This document shows positions 8,454 to 17,247 of a stretch of 64,000 nucleotides of DNA, in pieces; position 1 is the first letter of the stretch; every line of letters begins with the position of its first letter. Source of the stretch: Roseiarcus sp963776665 (GTDB taxonomy: Bacteria; Pseudomonadota; Alphaproteobacteria; Rhizobiales; Beijerinckiaceae); NCBI GenBank assembly GCA_963776665.1, contig CAVZNQ010000008.1, forward strand, positions 108,704 to 172,703, given 5' to 3'. A program made the translations under genes and the position numbers. Under the pieces are notes generated by a model. It did not search any database. It was not told the DNA's origin and was given only the letters and a program-made list of their open reading frames with translations.

Positions 8454-9437
8454 CTAATCGGGTCGGCCCCCATAGACAAGCAGCGTGGCCGCTTTCGACG
8501 TTGAGCGGCCATTGGTCTTGATGATGTCCGAGCGCTGGCCATGACGGTGAAAGAGTTGCGCGAGCAGTACGGTCAAAACATTCGGTTGACTGGCTTGGCG
8601 ATGCTCAACGCGCCCATGACTGCGATGCGCAGGCTCGACAGATTTCGCCGCCGCGATGTCGCGCGGCCTTGACGGCGGCAGCGGCGCGTCCGTCACGACT
8701 GCGATGGGCTGGGGCGACGGCGCCGACTCCACCTCGGCCATGACCGGCGGCGGCGAGTTCGCCGCCGGGGTCTGCACCGTGTTGACCGGCGTCGGCGTCG
8801 CTGCTGGAGACGGCGGAGATTGCTCCGCAGCCTCGACCGGCTGAGGCGGCTGCGCCGGCCACACCTCGGCCATGACCGGCGGCGGCGAGGGCGCTGCTGG
8901 GGTCTGCGCCGTGTTGATCGGCGCCTGCGTCTCAGCAGGAGACCGCGGACTTTGCTCCGCGGCCTCAACCGGCTGGGGCGGCGGCGCAGGCTCCTCGGCG
9001 ACGGCCTGCGCGGGCGCGGGCGCCAACTCCTTCGCCGTGTCGTCCGTCCGAGACGGCTCCGGCTGCGGCGACGGCGCGCCCTGCGGCCGGCCGATCTCGG
9101 CCCGGGCGGCCTGCGCGTGCGGGCCGTCGGGGTGAGCCTCGAGAAACGCGCTCCAGCCGGCGGGCGAAGCGGCGTGAAGGGCGATGCGGTAGTCGAGGTC
9201 TTCGGTCACGTTCTCCGAGGAGACGCGATCAATCGACAGCTTTTGCGGCGCGGGCGCGAGCGCCGCTATGACGGAAGCGACCATGGCCGGCGGCGAAAAT
9301 GTGCAGATGACTGCGCCCGTCAGGGTGAGAGCGAACAGCCATTTCGGCAAACTGGTCTTCTTGCGGCCGGGGTCCTCGTAGTCCCAAACGCCGCCAAGCA
9401 GCCGTTCAAGCTCCGTCCTGTTCTCGCGAAGCTCCAT
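8454..9437 (-). CDS. Pro/Ala-rich single-pass membrane protein with tandem repeat
   Basis: A 327-residue protein starting at ATG 9437 behind GGGAGGATGAG; an earlier in-frame start at 9539 is unsupported. Residues 1-32 are charged and probably cytosolic (ELRENRTELERLLGG), and residues ~33-60 form a membrane span (WLFALTLTGAVICTF). A short region DYRIALHAASPAGWSAFLEA resembles repeats seen in adaptor or caspase-associated membrane proteins. The rest is a long Pro/Ala/Glu linker with two 44-residue tandem copies beginning PQPVEAAEQSP. The C-terminus is basic. No enzymatic domain is visible; the long linker suggests a periplasm-spanning or envelope role (inference). Confidence 0.7.
   Translation of the reverse strand: MELRENRTELERLLGGVWDYEDPGRKKTSLPKWLFALTLTGAVICTFSPPAMVASVIAALAPAPQKLSIDRVSSENVTEDLDYRIALHAASPAGWSAFLEAHPDGPHAQAARAEIGRPQGAPSPQPEPSRTDDTAKELAPAPAQAVAEEPAPPPQPVEAAEQSPRSPAETQAPINTAQTPAAPSPPPVMAEVWPAQPPQPVEAAEQSPPSPAATPTPVNTVQTPAANSPPPVMAEVESAPSPQPIAVVTDAPLPPSRPRDIAAAKSVEPAHRSHGRVEHRQASQPNVLTVLLAQLFHRHGQRSDIIKTNGRSTSKAATLLVYGGRPD
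8715..8978 (-). repeat. two 132-bp tandem coding repeats
   Basis: Two direct copies lie at about 8715-8846 and 8847-8978, both in frame (44 codons each). They encode PQPVEAAEQSP...VMAEV blocks. The landmark strings CGGCTG(A/G)GG at 8838 and 8970, and CACCTCGGCCATGACC near 8730 and 8862, are exactly 132 bp apart. The copies have diverged at several codons, so the duplication is not recent. Confidence 0.85.
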
Positions 9438-9814
9438 CTCATCCTCCCTCGGGCCGCCCGTCTCGTCGGGCGAGCGGGCCAGCGCTGCTGCAGGGGCTGA
9501 GGCAAGACGACCACAATAAGCGAGGGCGTTGCAAGGCAAAAAAATGGTCGCAATTAGTGTGTTAAATAAAAGGCTCAGTGGAGCGTGATCTAAAAACGAG
9601 TATTCGGGATTAGCGGGTGGAAAATGGTCAATAATCAGCGACCAGAATATCCGCCTTGACCTCGCTTCAGCGCCGGATCACTTGGCGTCGCTCGAAGACG
9701 CATCTGCAATTTCTCACATATTCGCGACGGGACTTCGGGACTCCCGATTTCCTTCGGGCCATGCTCGTGGAGTGAGTAGGCAGCCCCGAAGCAAGGCGTC
9801 TGCCGTCCGAAGCC
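9438..9814. other. intergenic stretch without recognised gene
   Basis: About 380 bp, moderately A+T-rich around 9540-9640. Only short unsupported frames are present. It separates two minus-strand genes and should hold the promoter of the Pro-rich protein gene. Confidence 0.5.
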
Positions 9815-10075
9815 TCAACAGCCCGAGCAGATGCTCTTGTCGATCTTGTTGTCCTGCTGCTGGATCTCGCGGTCGAGCGGCGTCGGACCCGCTGACTGCG
9901 AAGCGCCGGGACGGGGGACGGTCGCGCCGGTCGAAGTCAGATAATCCTGATCGAGAAGTTGCCCGGGCGTGGGCTTGCCGAGTTCCGGAGCGACGAGACC
10001 GTTGTCTTCGCCGTACGCCGGAACGCCAGCCATCGAGACAGCAAAAATGACGGCGACGCATCTGAGCTTTGCCAT
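9815..10075 (-). CDS. small exported protein with Cys-rich C-terminus
   Basis: An 86-residue protein with a clear signal peptide (MAKLRCVAVIFAVSMAGVPAYG). The mature part has PELGKPTPGQLLDQDYLTS, a Gly/Pro linker, and a terminal segment REIQQQDNKIDKSICSGC ending in two Cys separated by Ser-Gly. I do not know the family. The Cys pair at the extreme C-terminus could bind metal or heme, or form a disulfide. A longer frame on the same strand (to 10121) lacks a signal peptide and I regard it as a shadow. Confidence 0.62.
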   Translation of the reverse strand: MAKLRCVAVIFAVSMAGVPAYGEDNGLVAPELGKPTPGQLLDQDYLTSTGATVPRPGASQSAGPTPLDREIQQQDNKIDKSICSGC

Positions 10076-10390
10076 TGTCCATCCTCCGATGGATGCCGCC
10101 TCGCGGCGGAGCCAAGATCACCCGATTCAGATGTCGCCGAATTCACCTGATGGCAAGAGCCGGCTTTCGTTTTTCCGCCACCGCGCATGGGCGCCGTGGG
10201 GTCCGGGTGGAACCGGACGGCTGGGCCTTGTCGCCACGGCGCTAGGAGAAAATAATTCCATTATATATCAATCTATTACCGAGACAAACGAGCGTTCGCA
10301 ACAACATTTTGTTTTCTGATTATAGGAATCTCTGCTATACTCCTTCGTTTCTCCAGCAAGGCCGCCGGGCGGCCGGGAAGCGAGGCGGAT
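10076..10390. other. A+T-rich intergenic region with a candidate promoter
   Basis: 315 bp with a strongly A+T-rich core at 10245-10345. The string TGCTATACT at 10333-10341 fits an extended -10 element placed about 50 bp upstream of the helix-turn-helix gene; no good -35 is visible, which an extended -10 can tolerate. No gene is seen here. Confidence 0.4.
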
Positions 10391-10912
10391 ATGGATAGCA
10401 GTATTTCTTCTCCGAAGCGGCCAAAACTCAACCGCCACGGCAAGGCGCTGAGGCGGGAGCGCATCTTCGAACGCCTGCGCGGCGGCTGGGCCTACGACGC
10501 AATCGCGCAAGAAGAGGGGCTGACGCCCAGGCGCATCCGCCAGATCGTCAGCGAGGCCTTACGGCTCAGACACGTCGACGACGGACCGGAGCAGGCGATG
10601 CTGCAACTTGCGCGCCTCGAAATCGCCCATCGCCTCGCTGCGGAGGCGCTCGCCGGGGGCGACGTCGCCGCAATCGGGCCTTATCTGAGCATTCTCGATC
10701 GGATCGACCGCTACCGGCGGTTGGCGGTCCCGCTTGCGACTTACGACGCCAAAGCCCGCGAGCGGCTGTTCGCCAAGCTCAACCGCATCGCCGCCAGCCT
10801 GCCGGCGGAGATTAAACCGGGGGCGGCCGAGGGCGGGAGCGTGGATGCGACGCCAGGGCCTGAGCCCACGGGGAGCAGCGCATCTCCGTTGGAATTGCCC
10901 GCAAGACCTTGA
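10391..10912 (+). CDS. helix-turn-helix DNA-binding protein, unknown role
   Basis: 173 residues. The N-terminal 75 residues contain a predicted helix-turn-helix: RRERIFERLRGGWAYDAIA then EEGLTPRRIRQIVSEALR, which resembles sigma-70 region 4 or resolvase-type HTH. The middle is helical (EQAMLQLARLEIAHRLAAEAL, ILDRIDRYRRLAVPLATY) and could mediate oligomerisation. The last 35 residues are Pro/Ser-rich and disordered-looking. Similar small HTH proteins occur near phage-type small terminase subunits, but no packaging genes are adjacent here. Target and function are unknown. Confidence 0.68.
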   Translation: MDSSISSPKRPKLNRHGKALRRERIFERLRGGWAYDAIAQEEGLTPRRIRQIVSEALRLRHVDDGPEQAMLQLARLEIAHRLAAEALAGGDVAAIGPYLSILDRIDRYRRLAVPLATYDAKARERLFAKLNRIAASLPAEIKPGAAEGGSVDATPGPEPTGSSASPLELPARP

Positions 10913-11022
10913 AAAGTCGCGATTCGCGGAAGAGAAAAATTTGGATTTCGCTTCCCTTGGCTTCTGATTTTCTTCGTCCAGGCTTGGTTTTCCCTTCCGA
11001 TCGGTTTTGGAATTGCTTCAAG
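10908..11022 (+). repeat. dispersed intergenic repeat, copy A
   Basis: A ~115-bp element located immediately after the HTH gene. Its most conserved core is GCGGAAGAGAAAAATTTGG around 10925-10943, followed by GCTTCCCTT and CTTCGTCC. It aligns over its length, with small gaps, to the reverse complement of 24876-24990. Both copies lie outside genes and just downstream of a coding region. Confidence 0.72.
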
Positions 11023-11083
11023 CCGTACGCTTGCCGCAATCCTGCGCTAGCGGCTCGGGGATCCTCTCGATAAAGTAAGGCGG

Positions 11084-11797
11084 ATGACCCAGACGCGGCG
11101 ATTGCTGATCGTGGACGACGACGCTGACCTGCGTCAGGCGCTGGTCGAGCAGCTGGCGCTGCATCCCGAGTTTCAGGTTGAGGCGGTCGAGACGGCGGAA
11201 GCGGCGCTTCATGCGGTCGAGACCGAGACGCCCGACCTCGTGATCATGGACGTCGGGCTGCCTGACCTCGACGGGCGGGAGGCGGTCAAGCGAATGCGCC
11301 GCGACGGATATCGCCGCCCCATCATCGTTCTCACCGCCCATGATTCCGACGCCGACGCGGTGCGCGGCCTCGATTCCGGGGCGAACGACTACGTCGGCAA
11401 ACCGTTCAGGTTCGTCGTGCTGCTTGCTCGCATCCGCTCGCAGCTGCGCCAGTATGAGGCCAGCGAGGACGCCGAGTTCCAGGTCGGCGCCTACACGTTC
11501 CGCCCGACCTCGAAGAACCTCGTTGATCCGCAAGGCGCCAAGTTGCGGCTGACCGAAAAAGAGGCCGCGATCCTTCGTTATCTCCATCGCGCCGAACAAC
11601 AGCCGGTGGCCCGCGAGACCCTGCTCAAGCACGTCTGGGGTTACAACTCCAGCGTGACGACGCACACGCTCGAGACCCATATTTATCGGCTGCGGCAGAA
11701 GATCGAGCACAATCCGGCGGAAGCGCAGCTACTCGTCACCGAAGGGGGCGGATACAAGCTCGTGGCGAGCTCGGCGGCGGGGGGGCGATCCGAGTGA
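11084..11797 (+). CDS. OmpR/PhoB-family response regulator
   Basis: 237 residues. The receiver domain (~1-120) has the acidic pair in LLIVDDDADLR, the phospho-acceptor Asp56 in VIMDVGLP, Thr in VLTAHDSD and Lys in DYVGKPF. A winged-helix trans_reg_C domain (~135-230) follows with LTEKEAAILRYL and VTTHTLETHIYRLRQKIE. It is a transcriptional regulator whose partner kinase is not encoded nearby. Its stop overlaps the start of the cyclic-nucleotide-domain gene (GTGA), so the genes are co-translated. Confidence 0.93.
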   Translation: MTQTRRLLIVDDDADLRQALVEQLALHPEFQVEAVETAEAALHAVETETPDLVIMDVGLPDLDGREAVKRMRRDGYRRPIIVLTAHDSDADAVRGLDSGANDYVGKPFRFVVLLARIRSQLRQYEASEDAEFQVGAYTFRPTSKNLVDPQGAKLRLTEKEAAILRYLHRAEQQPVARETLLKHVWGYNSSVTTHTLETHIYRLRQKIEHNPAEAQLLVTEGGGYKLVASSAAGGRSE

Positions 11798-12279
11798 CGC
11801 TTGACGACGACGTCGGTCGGCTCGCGCGCACACGCCCGTTCAGCCTGCTTCCGCGCGAGGCGGTGCAGCTCATCGCCTTCGCCTGTGAAAAGCGGCGCCT
11901 GAAAGCCGGCGACACCTTGTTCCTCGCCGGCGAGACCGCCGACGTCGGCTTTTTCGTCCATTCGGGCGCGATCGCCCTGCTCGCGGACGGAGCCGGGCCG
12001 AAAGACGAGCGGCGCGTCGGCGCGGGCGCCCTGATCGGCGAGAGCGCCCTCTACGCCGAGGCTGCGCGCCGGGTTGGCGCGCGAGCAGCGGAGGATGCGG
12101 TCGTGATGGCGATCCCGCGCGAGACGTTCCGGCGCGTGCTGACTGAATTCCCGGCCGGCGCCGCAAGGATTCGCGCCGAGCTCGCCGCTCGAACCCATGC
12201 TCTGGTCGAGGGGCTCGAGGCGGCGCGCGTGAAGTCGTTCGAGGGCCCTGCCGCGCCGCGGCCCAGGGCGGCGCAATGA
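11794..12279 (+). CDS. cyclic-nucleotide-binding-domain protein without HTH
   Basis: 161 residues holding one cNMP-binding (Crp/Fnr sensor-type) beta-barrel: LKAGDTLFLAGETADVGFFV and the phosphate-binding-cassette region GALIGESALYAE. No C-terminal DNA-binding domain follows; the last 25 residues are Ala/Arg-rich. It begins with GTG overlapping the response-regulator stop and its own stop overlaps the metallopeptidase ATG, so the three genes form a tight operon. The domain probably senses a ligand or acts as a protein partner (inference). Confidence 0.85.
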   Translation: MTLDDDVGRLARTRPFSLLPREAVQLIAFACEKRRLKAGDTLFLAGETADVGFFVHSGAIALLADGAGPKDERRVGAGALIGESALYAEAARRVGARAAEDAVVMAIPRETFRRVLTEFPAGAARIRAELAARTHALVEGLEAARVKSFEGPAAPRPRAAQ

Positions 12280-12698
12280 CCGCCGAGACGTTGAGCCCGG
12301 TCGCCTCGTTGCGCGCCCCGACGTCGGAGGACATCGACGCCCTCGCCCGGGCGGCGTTCGACCGGCTCCCGGCTTCGTTTCGGCGCCTCAGCGAGGGTCT
12401 GGTCATTCAGGTGGTCGACTTCGCGGATGACGAGACGTTGAGGGAGATGGGCGCCGAGAGCGAATTCGACCTCCTGGGGCTGTTTAGCGGCCGTGGGCTC
12501 GCCCAGCGCGGCGCTGTCGAGGAGACGGGCGAACTGCCCAACATGATTTGGCTCTATCGCCGGCCGCTGCTCGACTTCTGGTGCGAGGGCGAGGATTCGC
12601 TCGGCGAAGTCGTCGCTCATGTTCTCGTCCATGAGATCGGCCATCATTTCGGTCTCTCGGACTCCGACATGGAGATGATCGAACGATCGGCCCACTGA
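12276..12698 (+). CDS. minimal zincin metallopeptidase (Zincin_1-like)
   Basis: 140 residues matching the small alphaproteobacterial metallopeptidase family: FDRLPASFRRLSEGLVIQVVDFA at the start and a zinc site HEIGHHFGLSD in the last 20 residues, where HExxHxxGxxD is the minimal zincin motif. Cellular substrates of the family are unknown. It is the third gene of the overlapping cluster with the response regulator and the cNMP-domain protein. Confidence 0.88.
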   Translation: MTAETLSPVASLRAPTSEDIDALARAAFDRLPASFRRLSEGLVIQVVDFADDETLREMGAESEFDLLGLFSGRGLAQRGAVEETGELPNMIWLYRRPLLDFWCEGEDSLGEVVAHVLVHEIGHHFGLSDSDMEMIERSAH

Positions 12699-12856
12699 CC
12701 GATTCGCCCGCCTGACCGGGCCGTCCGAGCGCGGAAGCCCCGGAAATGGCGGGATTTCGGCGCCTTCACAACGGCGTCACGCTCCCTGTAGACTATCGTC
12801 GCGGCCGGACCTGCACGTTGGCCGCCGCTGGACAATCGGAGGCACGGAGCGTCTTT

Positions 12857-13423
12857 GTGACGGTTCACGTACGGTCGGTAACGCCGGGAAATTGTCCGGC
12901 CCTCGTTTTGAATGCGGACTTCCGCCCGCTGAGCTACTATCCGCTGTCGATCTGGTGCTGGCAGGACGCGATCAAGGCGGTGTTTCTCGACAGGGTGAAT
13001 ATCCTGTCCGAATACGACACCCTGGTGCGCAGCCCGAGCTTCGAGATGCGGTTGCCCTCGGTGGTGTCGCTGAAGAGCTACGTCAAGCCGACCCGCTTTC
13101 CGGCCTTCACGCGGTTCAACGTGTTCCTGCGCGACCGCTTCACCTGCCAGTATTGCGGGCAGCGCGAGGACCTCACCTTCGACCATGTCGTTCCGCGTTC
13201 GAAGGGCGGCTTCACGACCTGGCAGAACGTGGTCGCGGCCTGCTCCGACTGCAACCTGAAGAAAGCCGACATGCTGCCCGCGGTCGCACGCATGTGGCCG
13301 GCCACCAAGCCGTACCAGCCGACGGTGCACGACCTGCACCAGAACGGCCGCCTGTTCCCGCCAAACTACCTGCACGAAAGCTGGATGGACTATCTCTACT
13401 GGGATAGCGAGCTCGAGGAATAG
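12857..13423 (+). CDS. HNH endonuclease family protein
   Basis: 188 residues. It opens with the conserved PALVLNADFRPLSYYPLS and WCWQDAIKAVFLDRVNIL of the alphaproteobacterial HNH family, then a zinc-binding HNH core: RFTCQYCGQ, FDHVVPRSKGG and TWQNVVAACSDCN, with paired CxxC motifs and the catalytic His in DHVVP. GTG 12857 is chosen because homologues begin MTVHV; the frame upstream (from 12746) is not conserved. Family members are chromosomal nucleases of uncertain duty, possibly in repair. Confidence 0.9.
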   Translation: MTVHVRSVTPGNCPALVLNADFRPLSYYPLSIWCWQDAIKAVFLDRVNILSEYDTLVRSPSFEMRLPSVVSLKSYVKPTRFPAFTRFNVFLRDRFTCQYCGQREDLTFDHVVPRSKGGFTTWQNVVAACSDCNLKKADMLPAVARMWPATKPYQPTVHDLHQNGRLFPPNYLHESWMDYLYWDSELEE

Positions 13424-13451
13424 GAGGCCCGGGAGCCGCGCCGCTCGACAC

Positions 13452-14126
13452 TCAAACGTCGGCTGCGAGCGAACGCCTGGCTCGGCGCAAACCCGCAAGG
13501 CCGAGACAGGCGAATCCGGCCGCCATCATCGCCCAGGTCGACGGTTCCGGGACGCTATTGGAGAGGGCGACGCCGATATCGTAGCTGTTCCCGATCGGTT
13601 GATATGTCTGGCCCGGCGCCAGATCCAGAACGCCATCATCGACAAAGACCCCATTTCCATCGCCGAGATATGCTGGAAGCGCCAGATTGGAGCTGGTGAT
13701 GAAGAGCAGGTACGTCCCTGCAGTCAGTGTCTGACCGCTCCCTGCTAAGAGAGCGGTGACAATATTGGTCGGCTGGGTCCCCGGCGTGATGGTTACGAAG
13801 GAAGAAGTGGAGAGCGTAAAATTGGCTCCAACCTGGGAGCCGACCGTCATAGAACTCCCCAAATCGTAAAATCCCAGCGTGACGCTCGTGGGAAAAGTGG
13901 CCGTCGCCACCGTAAACTCGATGCTTCTCACGGTCTCCGTCGAGGACAACGAAAACACTTCTCCGGTCCATTGGCTACCATGCCCGCTGCACGTCGAGCA
14001 CGAGCCCTCTGGTAAATTTGGCGCCACTGTCAGGTCGGGTATGGACTGATAGAAAATCCCGGCCTCGGCCGGCGCGGCGACCACGGCGACCGCGGCGGCG
14101 AACACGACCAACGAAGTGAGTTTCAT
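13452..14126 (-). CDS. PEP-CTERM sorting-domain secreted protein
   Basis: 224 residues starting at ATG 14126 behind GGAGGG. There is a signal peptide (SLVVFAAAVAVVAAPAEAG) and a Ser/Thr-rich beta-sandwich-like body. The C-terminus is a classic sorting signal: VPEPSTWAMMAAGFACLG followed by LAGLRRARR, that is a PEP motif, a hydrophobic span and a basic tail. Such proteins are processed by exosortase and often belong to exopolysaccharide or biofilm programmes. No exosortase gene lies in this window. A CSTCSG pair in the N-terminal region could form a disulfide. Confidence 0.88.
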   Translation of the reverse strand: MKLTSLVVFAAAVAVVAAPAEAGIFYQSIPDLTVAPNLPEGSCSTCSGHGSQWTGEVFSLSSTETVRSIEFTVATATFPTSVTLGFYDLGSSMTVGSQVGANFTLSTSSFVTITPGTQPTNIVTALLAGSGQTLTAGTYLLFITSSNLALPAYLGDGNGVFVDDGVLDLAPGQTYQPIGNSYDIGVALSNSVPEPSTWAMMAAGFACLGLAGLRRARRSLAADV

Positions 14127-14350
14127 TGTTCCCTCCAGCATTTCCTTGCGCCCGGGTTCCAGCGCATGCCACGAGCCAAGCACTTGCCGGCGACAGGCGC
14201 AATCACGATTTCCTTTTGTTGCCTGCGCGCAAAACCTCAATGCATGAATACGAGCAAAAAATCGCTGGGGTGCGGCATCTGGGATGGCACGATGGGCGCT
14301 TGTGGCGACAGTTGCCGGCCTGACGACCTTGTTCTGTCTCGCCTGCCCTT

Positions 14351-15606
14351 TTACGCGGCGACAAGCTCGGCCGCCGGCGCGCGCTTTTGCCGGCGCCAGA
14401 AGAGCCAGGCGACGATGGCGAAATTGAACACGTTGAACAGGAGCCCGTTCAGGAACGCCATCCGGTAAGAGCTCGTGAGATCGAAGATCAGCCCTGAGAA
14501 ATAGCCTCCGAACGCCATTCCGAAGATGGTCGCGGAGACGACAAGCCCGATCGCCGCGCCCGCCTGGCGGGGGGCAGCAACTCGCGGCAGATCACCGCAT
14601 ACATCGGCACGATCCCGCCCTGGAACAGGCCGAAGATTCCGGAGACGACGAATAGCGACGTCAGCCCGTCGAAATAAAGATAGAGCGCGAGGGCGACGCC
14701 CTGCATGAAAGAGCCGATCATCAGCGTCGCCGAGCCGCCGATGGCGTCGGCGACGAATCCGGAGCCGATGCGCGACACGATGCCAAGCACCATCATCAGT
14801 GACAGCATCTCCGCGCCGTGGGCGACGCCATAGCCGAGGTCGCCGCAATAAGCGACGAGATGAACCTGCGGCATCGACATCGCCACGCAGCAGGAAAAGC
14901 CGGCAAGGACCAGGAGGGCCAGCAGCATTCGCGGGGATATGCCAACGTCGGCCCGCGCCGCCGCGGTCGCCGCCTCGGCTTCGCGGAATGCGCTGTCGGG
15001 GGCGCGCCGACGCATCGCCAGGGTCAGCGGCAAGACGGTCGCCGCGACAATGAGGCCGATGCCGGCGTAAGTCGCCCGCCAGCCGATGGCGGGCATCGCC
15101 ACGCTCATCAGCAATGGCCAGATCGTACCGGCGAGGTAGTTGCCGGACGCGACGACCACCACCGCAATCCCGCGCCGCCTGACGAACCAGTGCGAAATAT
15201 CCGCCATCATCGGCCCGAAGCCGGTTCCGGCGCCGACCCCGATCAGCACATGGGCGAGCGAGAATACGAGAAGGTTCGGCGCGTATCCGGCGAGCACGAA
15301 GCCAAGGCCCAGGCTCACGGCGGAAATCGCCATCGGCCAGGCGATGCCGCGGCGATCGGTCATCCGGCCGAGCGCGATCGTCGAGAAGGCGAGCGTGCAC
15401 ATCATCAAGGTATAGGGCAGCGAAGCCGCCGAGCGGTCGACGCCGAAGTCGCGCTGCGCCTCCGGCATCACCACGATGATCGCCCACATGCCCGCCCCGA
15501 TCAGGGTCGAGATCAAGAGCGCCAAGGCGAGCCGGGTAAAACTATAAGCGCCGTCGGGCGCATAGCCGCCGGCGTCATCGACGGATTGGGCCGGCGATCG
15601 AGTCAT
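14351..15606 (-). pseudogene. MFS transporter, interrupted by a 1-nt frameshift
   Basis: Two frames together encode one ~417-residue, 12-helix major facilitator. The N-terminal frame (from ATG 15606) covers about ten helices, including LGRMTDRRGIAWPMA (the MFS motif A loop), and stops making sense after ICRELLPPA. A second frame carries the C-terminal helices from GAAIGLVVSATIFGMAFGG to FWRRQKRAPAAELVAA, stop at 14351. Restoring one C in the C6 run (G6 on the plus strand, 14569-14574) joins them as LPPRQAG, the expected sequence. It is either a recent inactivating deletion or a homopolymer sequencing error. Substrate unknown; monocarboxylate-like by overall pattern. Confidence 0.85.
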
Positions 15607-15729
15607 CGCGCGACCTTGCGGCGCCGGCCCCGCGATGGCAAGCAGTGGCGGCAGCTCCGACGGACGCGAGAGACGCCGGCCGCAGGAGAGTCAGCAGAGC
15701 GGGGGCCTTAAGCTTGCCGGGATTTGGAA

Positions 15730-17247
15730 ATGCGCTCTGGACAACGATTTTTGCGATCTCTCGATAGCAGACGCCGGACAATTCTTTTTGTTTCGCTCTT
15801 CCTCATTCTCATCGGAGCCCGGGCAGCCGTCATCGATTACGCCGGAAACCCAACTCCGTACGCGGACGAATGGGACGGTGAAGCCGCCAACCTGTTGAAG
15901 CCCTATCTCCGAGGCGAACTCACAATCGGCGACTTGTTTCACGCTCACAATGAGCACGTCATTTTCTTCACCCGATCGCTGACTCTGGCGATCTTCAAGG
16001 TCTCCGGCTATTGGGACGTCGTCCTTCAGATGATCGCCAATGCAATCCTCGACGCAGCGACGGTTGTGGCCATCAGTTACGCGCTCTCGCGCCCGCTTCG
16101 CGGCGGCTGGGCGCTGGCGGCGATGATTTTGGCCGCTTTGGTCAATGCTCTTCCATTAAGTTATGACAACATATTACTTGGATTCAATACGCACTTCTAC
16201 TTGCTGCTGGCTTTTTCATTCGGCAGCCTGTGGTTCATGGCCGACAGCAGGGCGTGGACGCCGCGATGGGCGGCGGGAGGCCTGCTCGGGCTCGCCTCGT
16301 TCCTTTGCATGGCTTCGGGCGCGCTGACGTTCGCTGCGGCGATCGGTTTGCATCTCTTGCAAATGGCTTGCGGCCGGAGAGGAGGCGCGCGGGAATGGCT
16401 CGGGATCGCCGCCCTCGCCCTGGCGACCGTCGTCTTGGTGAGCGTTATTCCCCGCGTGCCCGACTCTGAGGTCTACCGCGCACATTCGCTCTGGCAGTTC
16501 GTCGCCGCGGTCTTCCAGCTCGCGAGTTGGCCGGCCCCGCCCAACCTCGGCTCGCTCATGGCCTTGCCGTCGGTCATGTTCTGCTTGCGCACAGTCGCCG
16601 ACCGGCCCCAGCTCCAGGACCCACGTTGGTTCAATGTCGTTGCGTTCGGATGGGTCGTAACCCAGTTCATGGCCTTCGCCGCCGGGCGGGCGCTGATTCC
16701 GGTCGAAACGCGCTACCTTGACACGCTCCTGATCGGCCTTGCGATCAATATGACCAGTTTCTTCTGGCTCGCGACCTCGGACCCGACCGCCGCGCGGCGC
16801 CGGACCTGGTGGTTCGCGGCGCTCGCGGCATGGCTCGTCATCGTGGCCGGGTCGCTCGCCTATCCCAAGCGCCCGCTGCCCGGCTCGATGGATCTGCGGC
16901 GCGAGACCGCCAGCGTCCAAGAGAAAAATTTGCGCTTCTATCTCGCCACGGGCGATGCATCGTATCTCGCTGGCGCTCCGCTGATGGACATACCCTACCC
17001 GGAGGCGGCCCGGCTGCGCCAATTGCTCGATGCGCCAGAGATCCGCGCGGCCCTGCCGCCGGCGTTGCTCTCGCGAGATACGCCGCCCAATCGGGTCGAG
17101 GCGTTCAAGAGAACTTTCCTCGGTCAAGGCTATGTTTGGCTCGGCGCGGGTATTCTTCTACTGATCGCTTCTATCGCCTGGGAAGCGGGCGTCCGGCAGT
17201 TCGGACGTTCTTGGTTTGCAAACTCCGCTTCTCCCTCAAAGGGTTAA
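15730..17247 (+). CDS. polytopic membrane protein, possible GT-C-like fold
   Basis: 505 residues with about ten predicted membrane spans. After the first span a periplasmic loop holds YADEWDGEAANLLKPYLRG and FHAHNEHVIFFTR. An acidic DEWD motif followed by a His-rich stretch in the first loop recalls GT-C lipid-linked glycosyltransferases, but I see no firm family signature. The start is ATG 15730; a TTG at 15724 is an alternative and no strong ribosome binding site distinguishes them. Likely a cell-envelope glycan protein (inference). Confidence 0.72.
   Translation: MRSGQRFLRSLDSRRRTILFVSLFLILIGARAAVIDYAGNPTPYADEWDGEAANLLKPYLRGELTIGDLFHAHNEHVIFFTRSLTLAIFKVSGYWDVVLQMIANAILDAATVVAISYALSRPLRGGWALAAMILAALVNALPLSYDNILLGFNTHFYLLLAFSFGSLWFMADSRAWTPRWAAGGLLGLASFLCMASGALTFAAAIGLHLLQMACGRRGGAREWLGIAALALATVVLVSVIPRVPDSEVYRAHSLWQFVAAVFQLASWPAPPNLGSLMALPSVMFCLRTVADRPQLQDPRWFNVVAFGWVVTQFMAFAAGRALIPVETRYLDTLLIGLAINMTSFFWLATSDPTAARRRTWWFAALAAWLVIVAGSLAYPKRPLPGSMDLRRETASVQEKNLRFYLATGDASYLAGAPLMDIPYPEAARLRQLLDAPEIRAALPPALLSRDTPPNRVEAFKRTFLGQGYVWLGAGILLLIASIAWEAGVRQFGRSWFANSASPSKG

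Noticed and set aside
16216..17127. 303-codon minus-strand frame opposite the polytopic membrane protein
   Set aside because: Charged, low-complexity antisense product; the plus-strand membrane spans are convincing.
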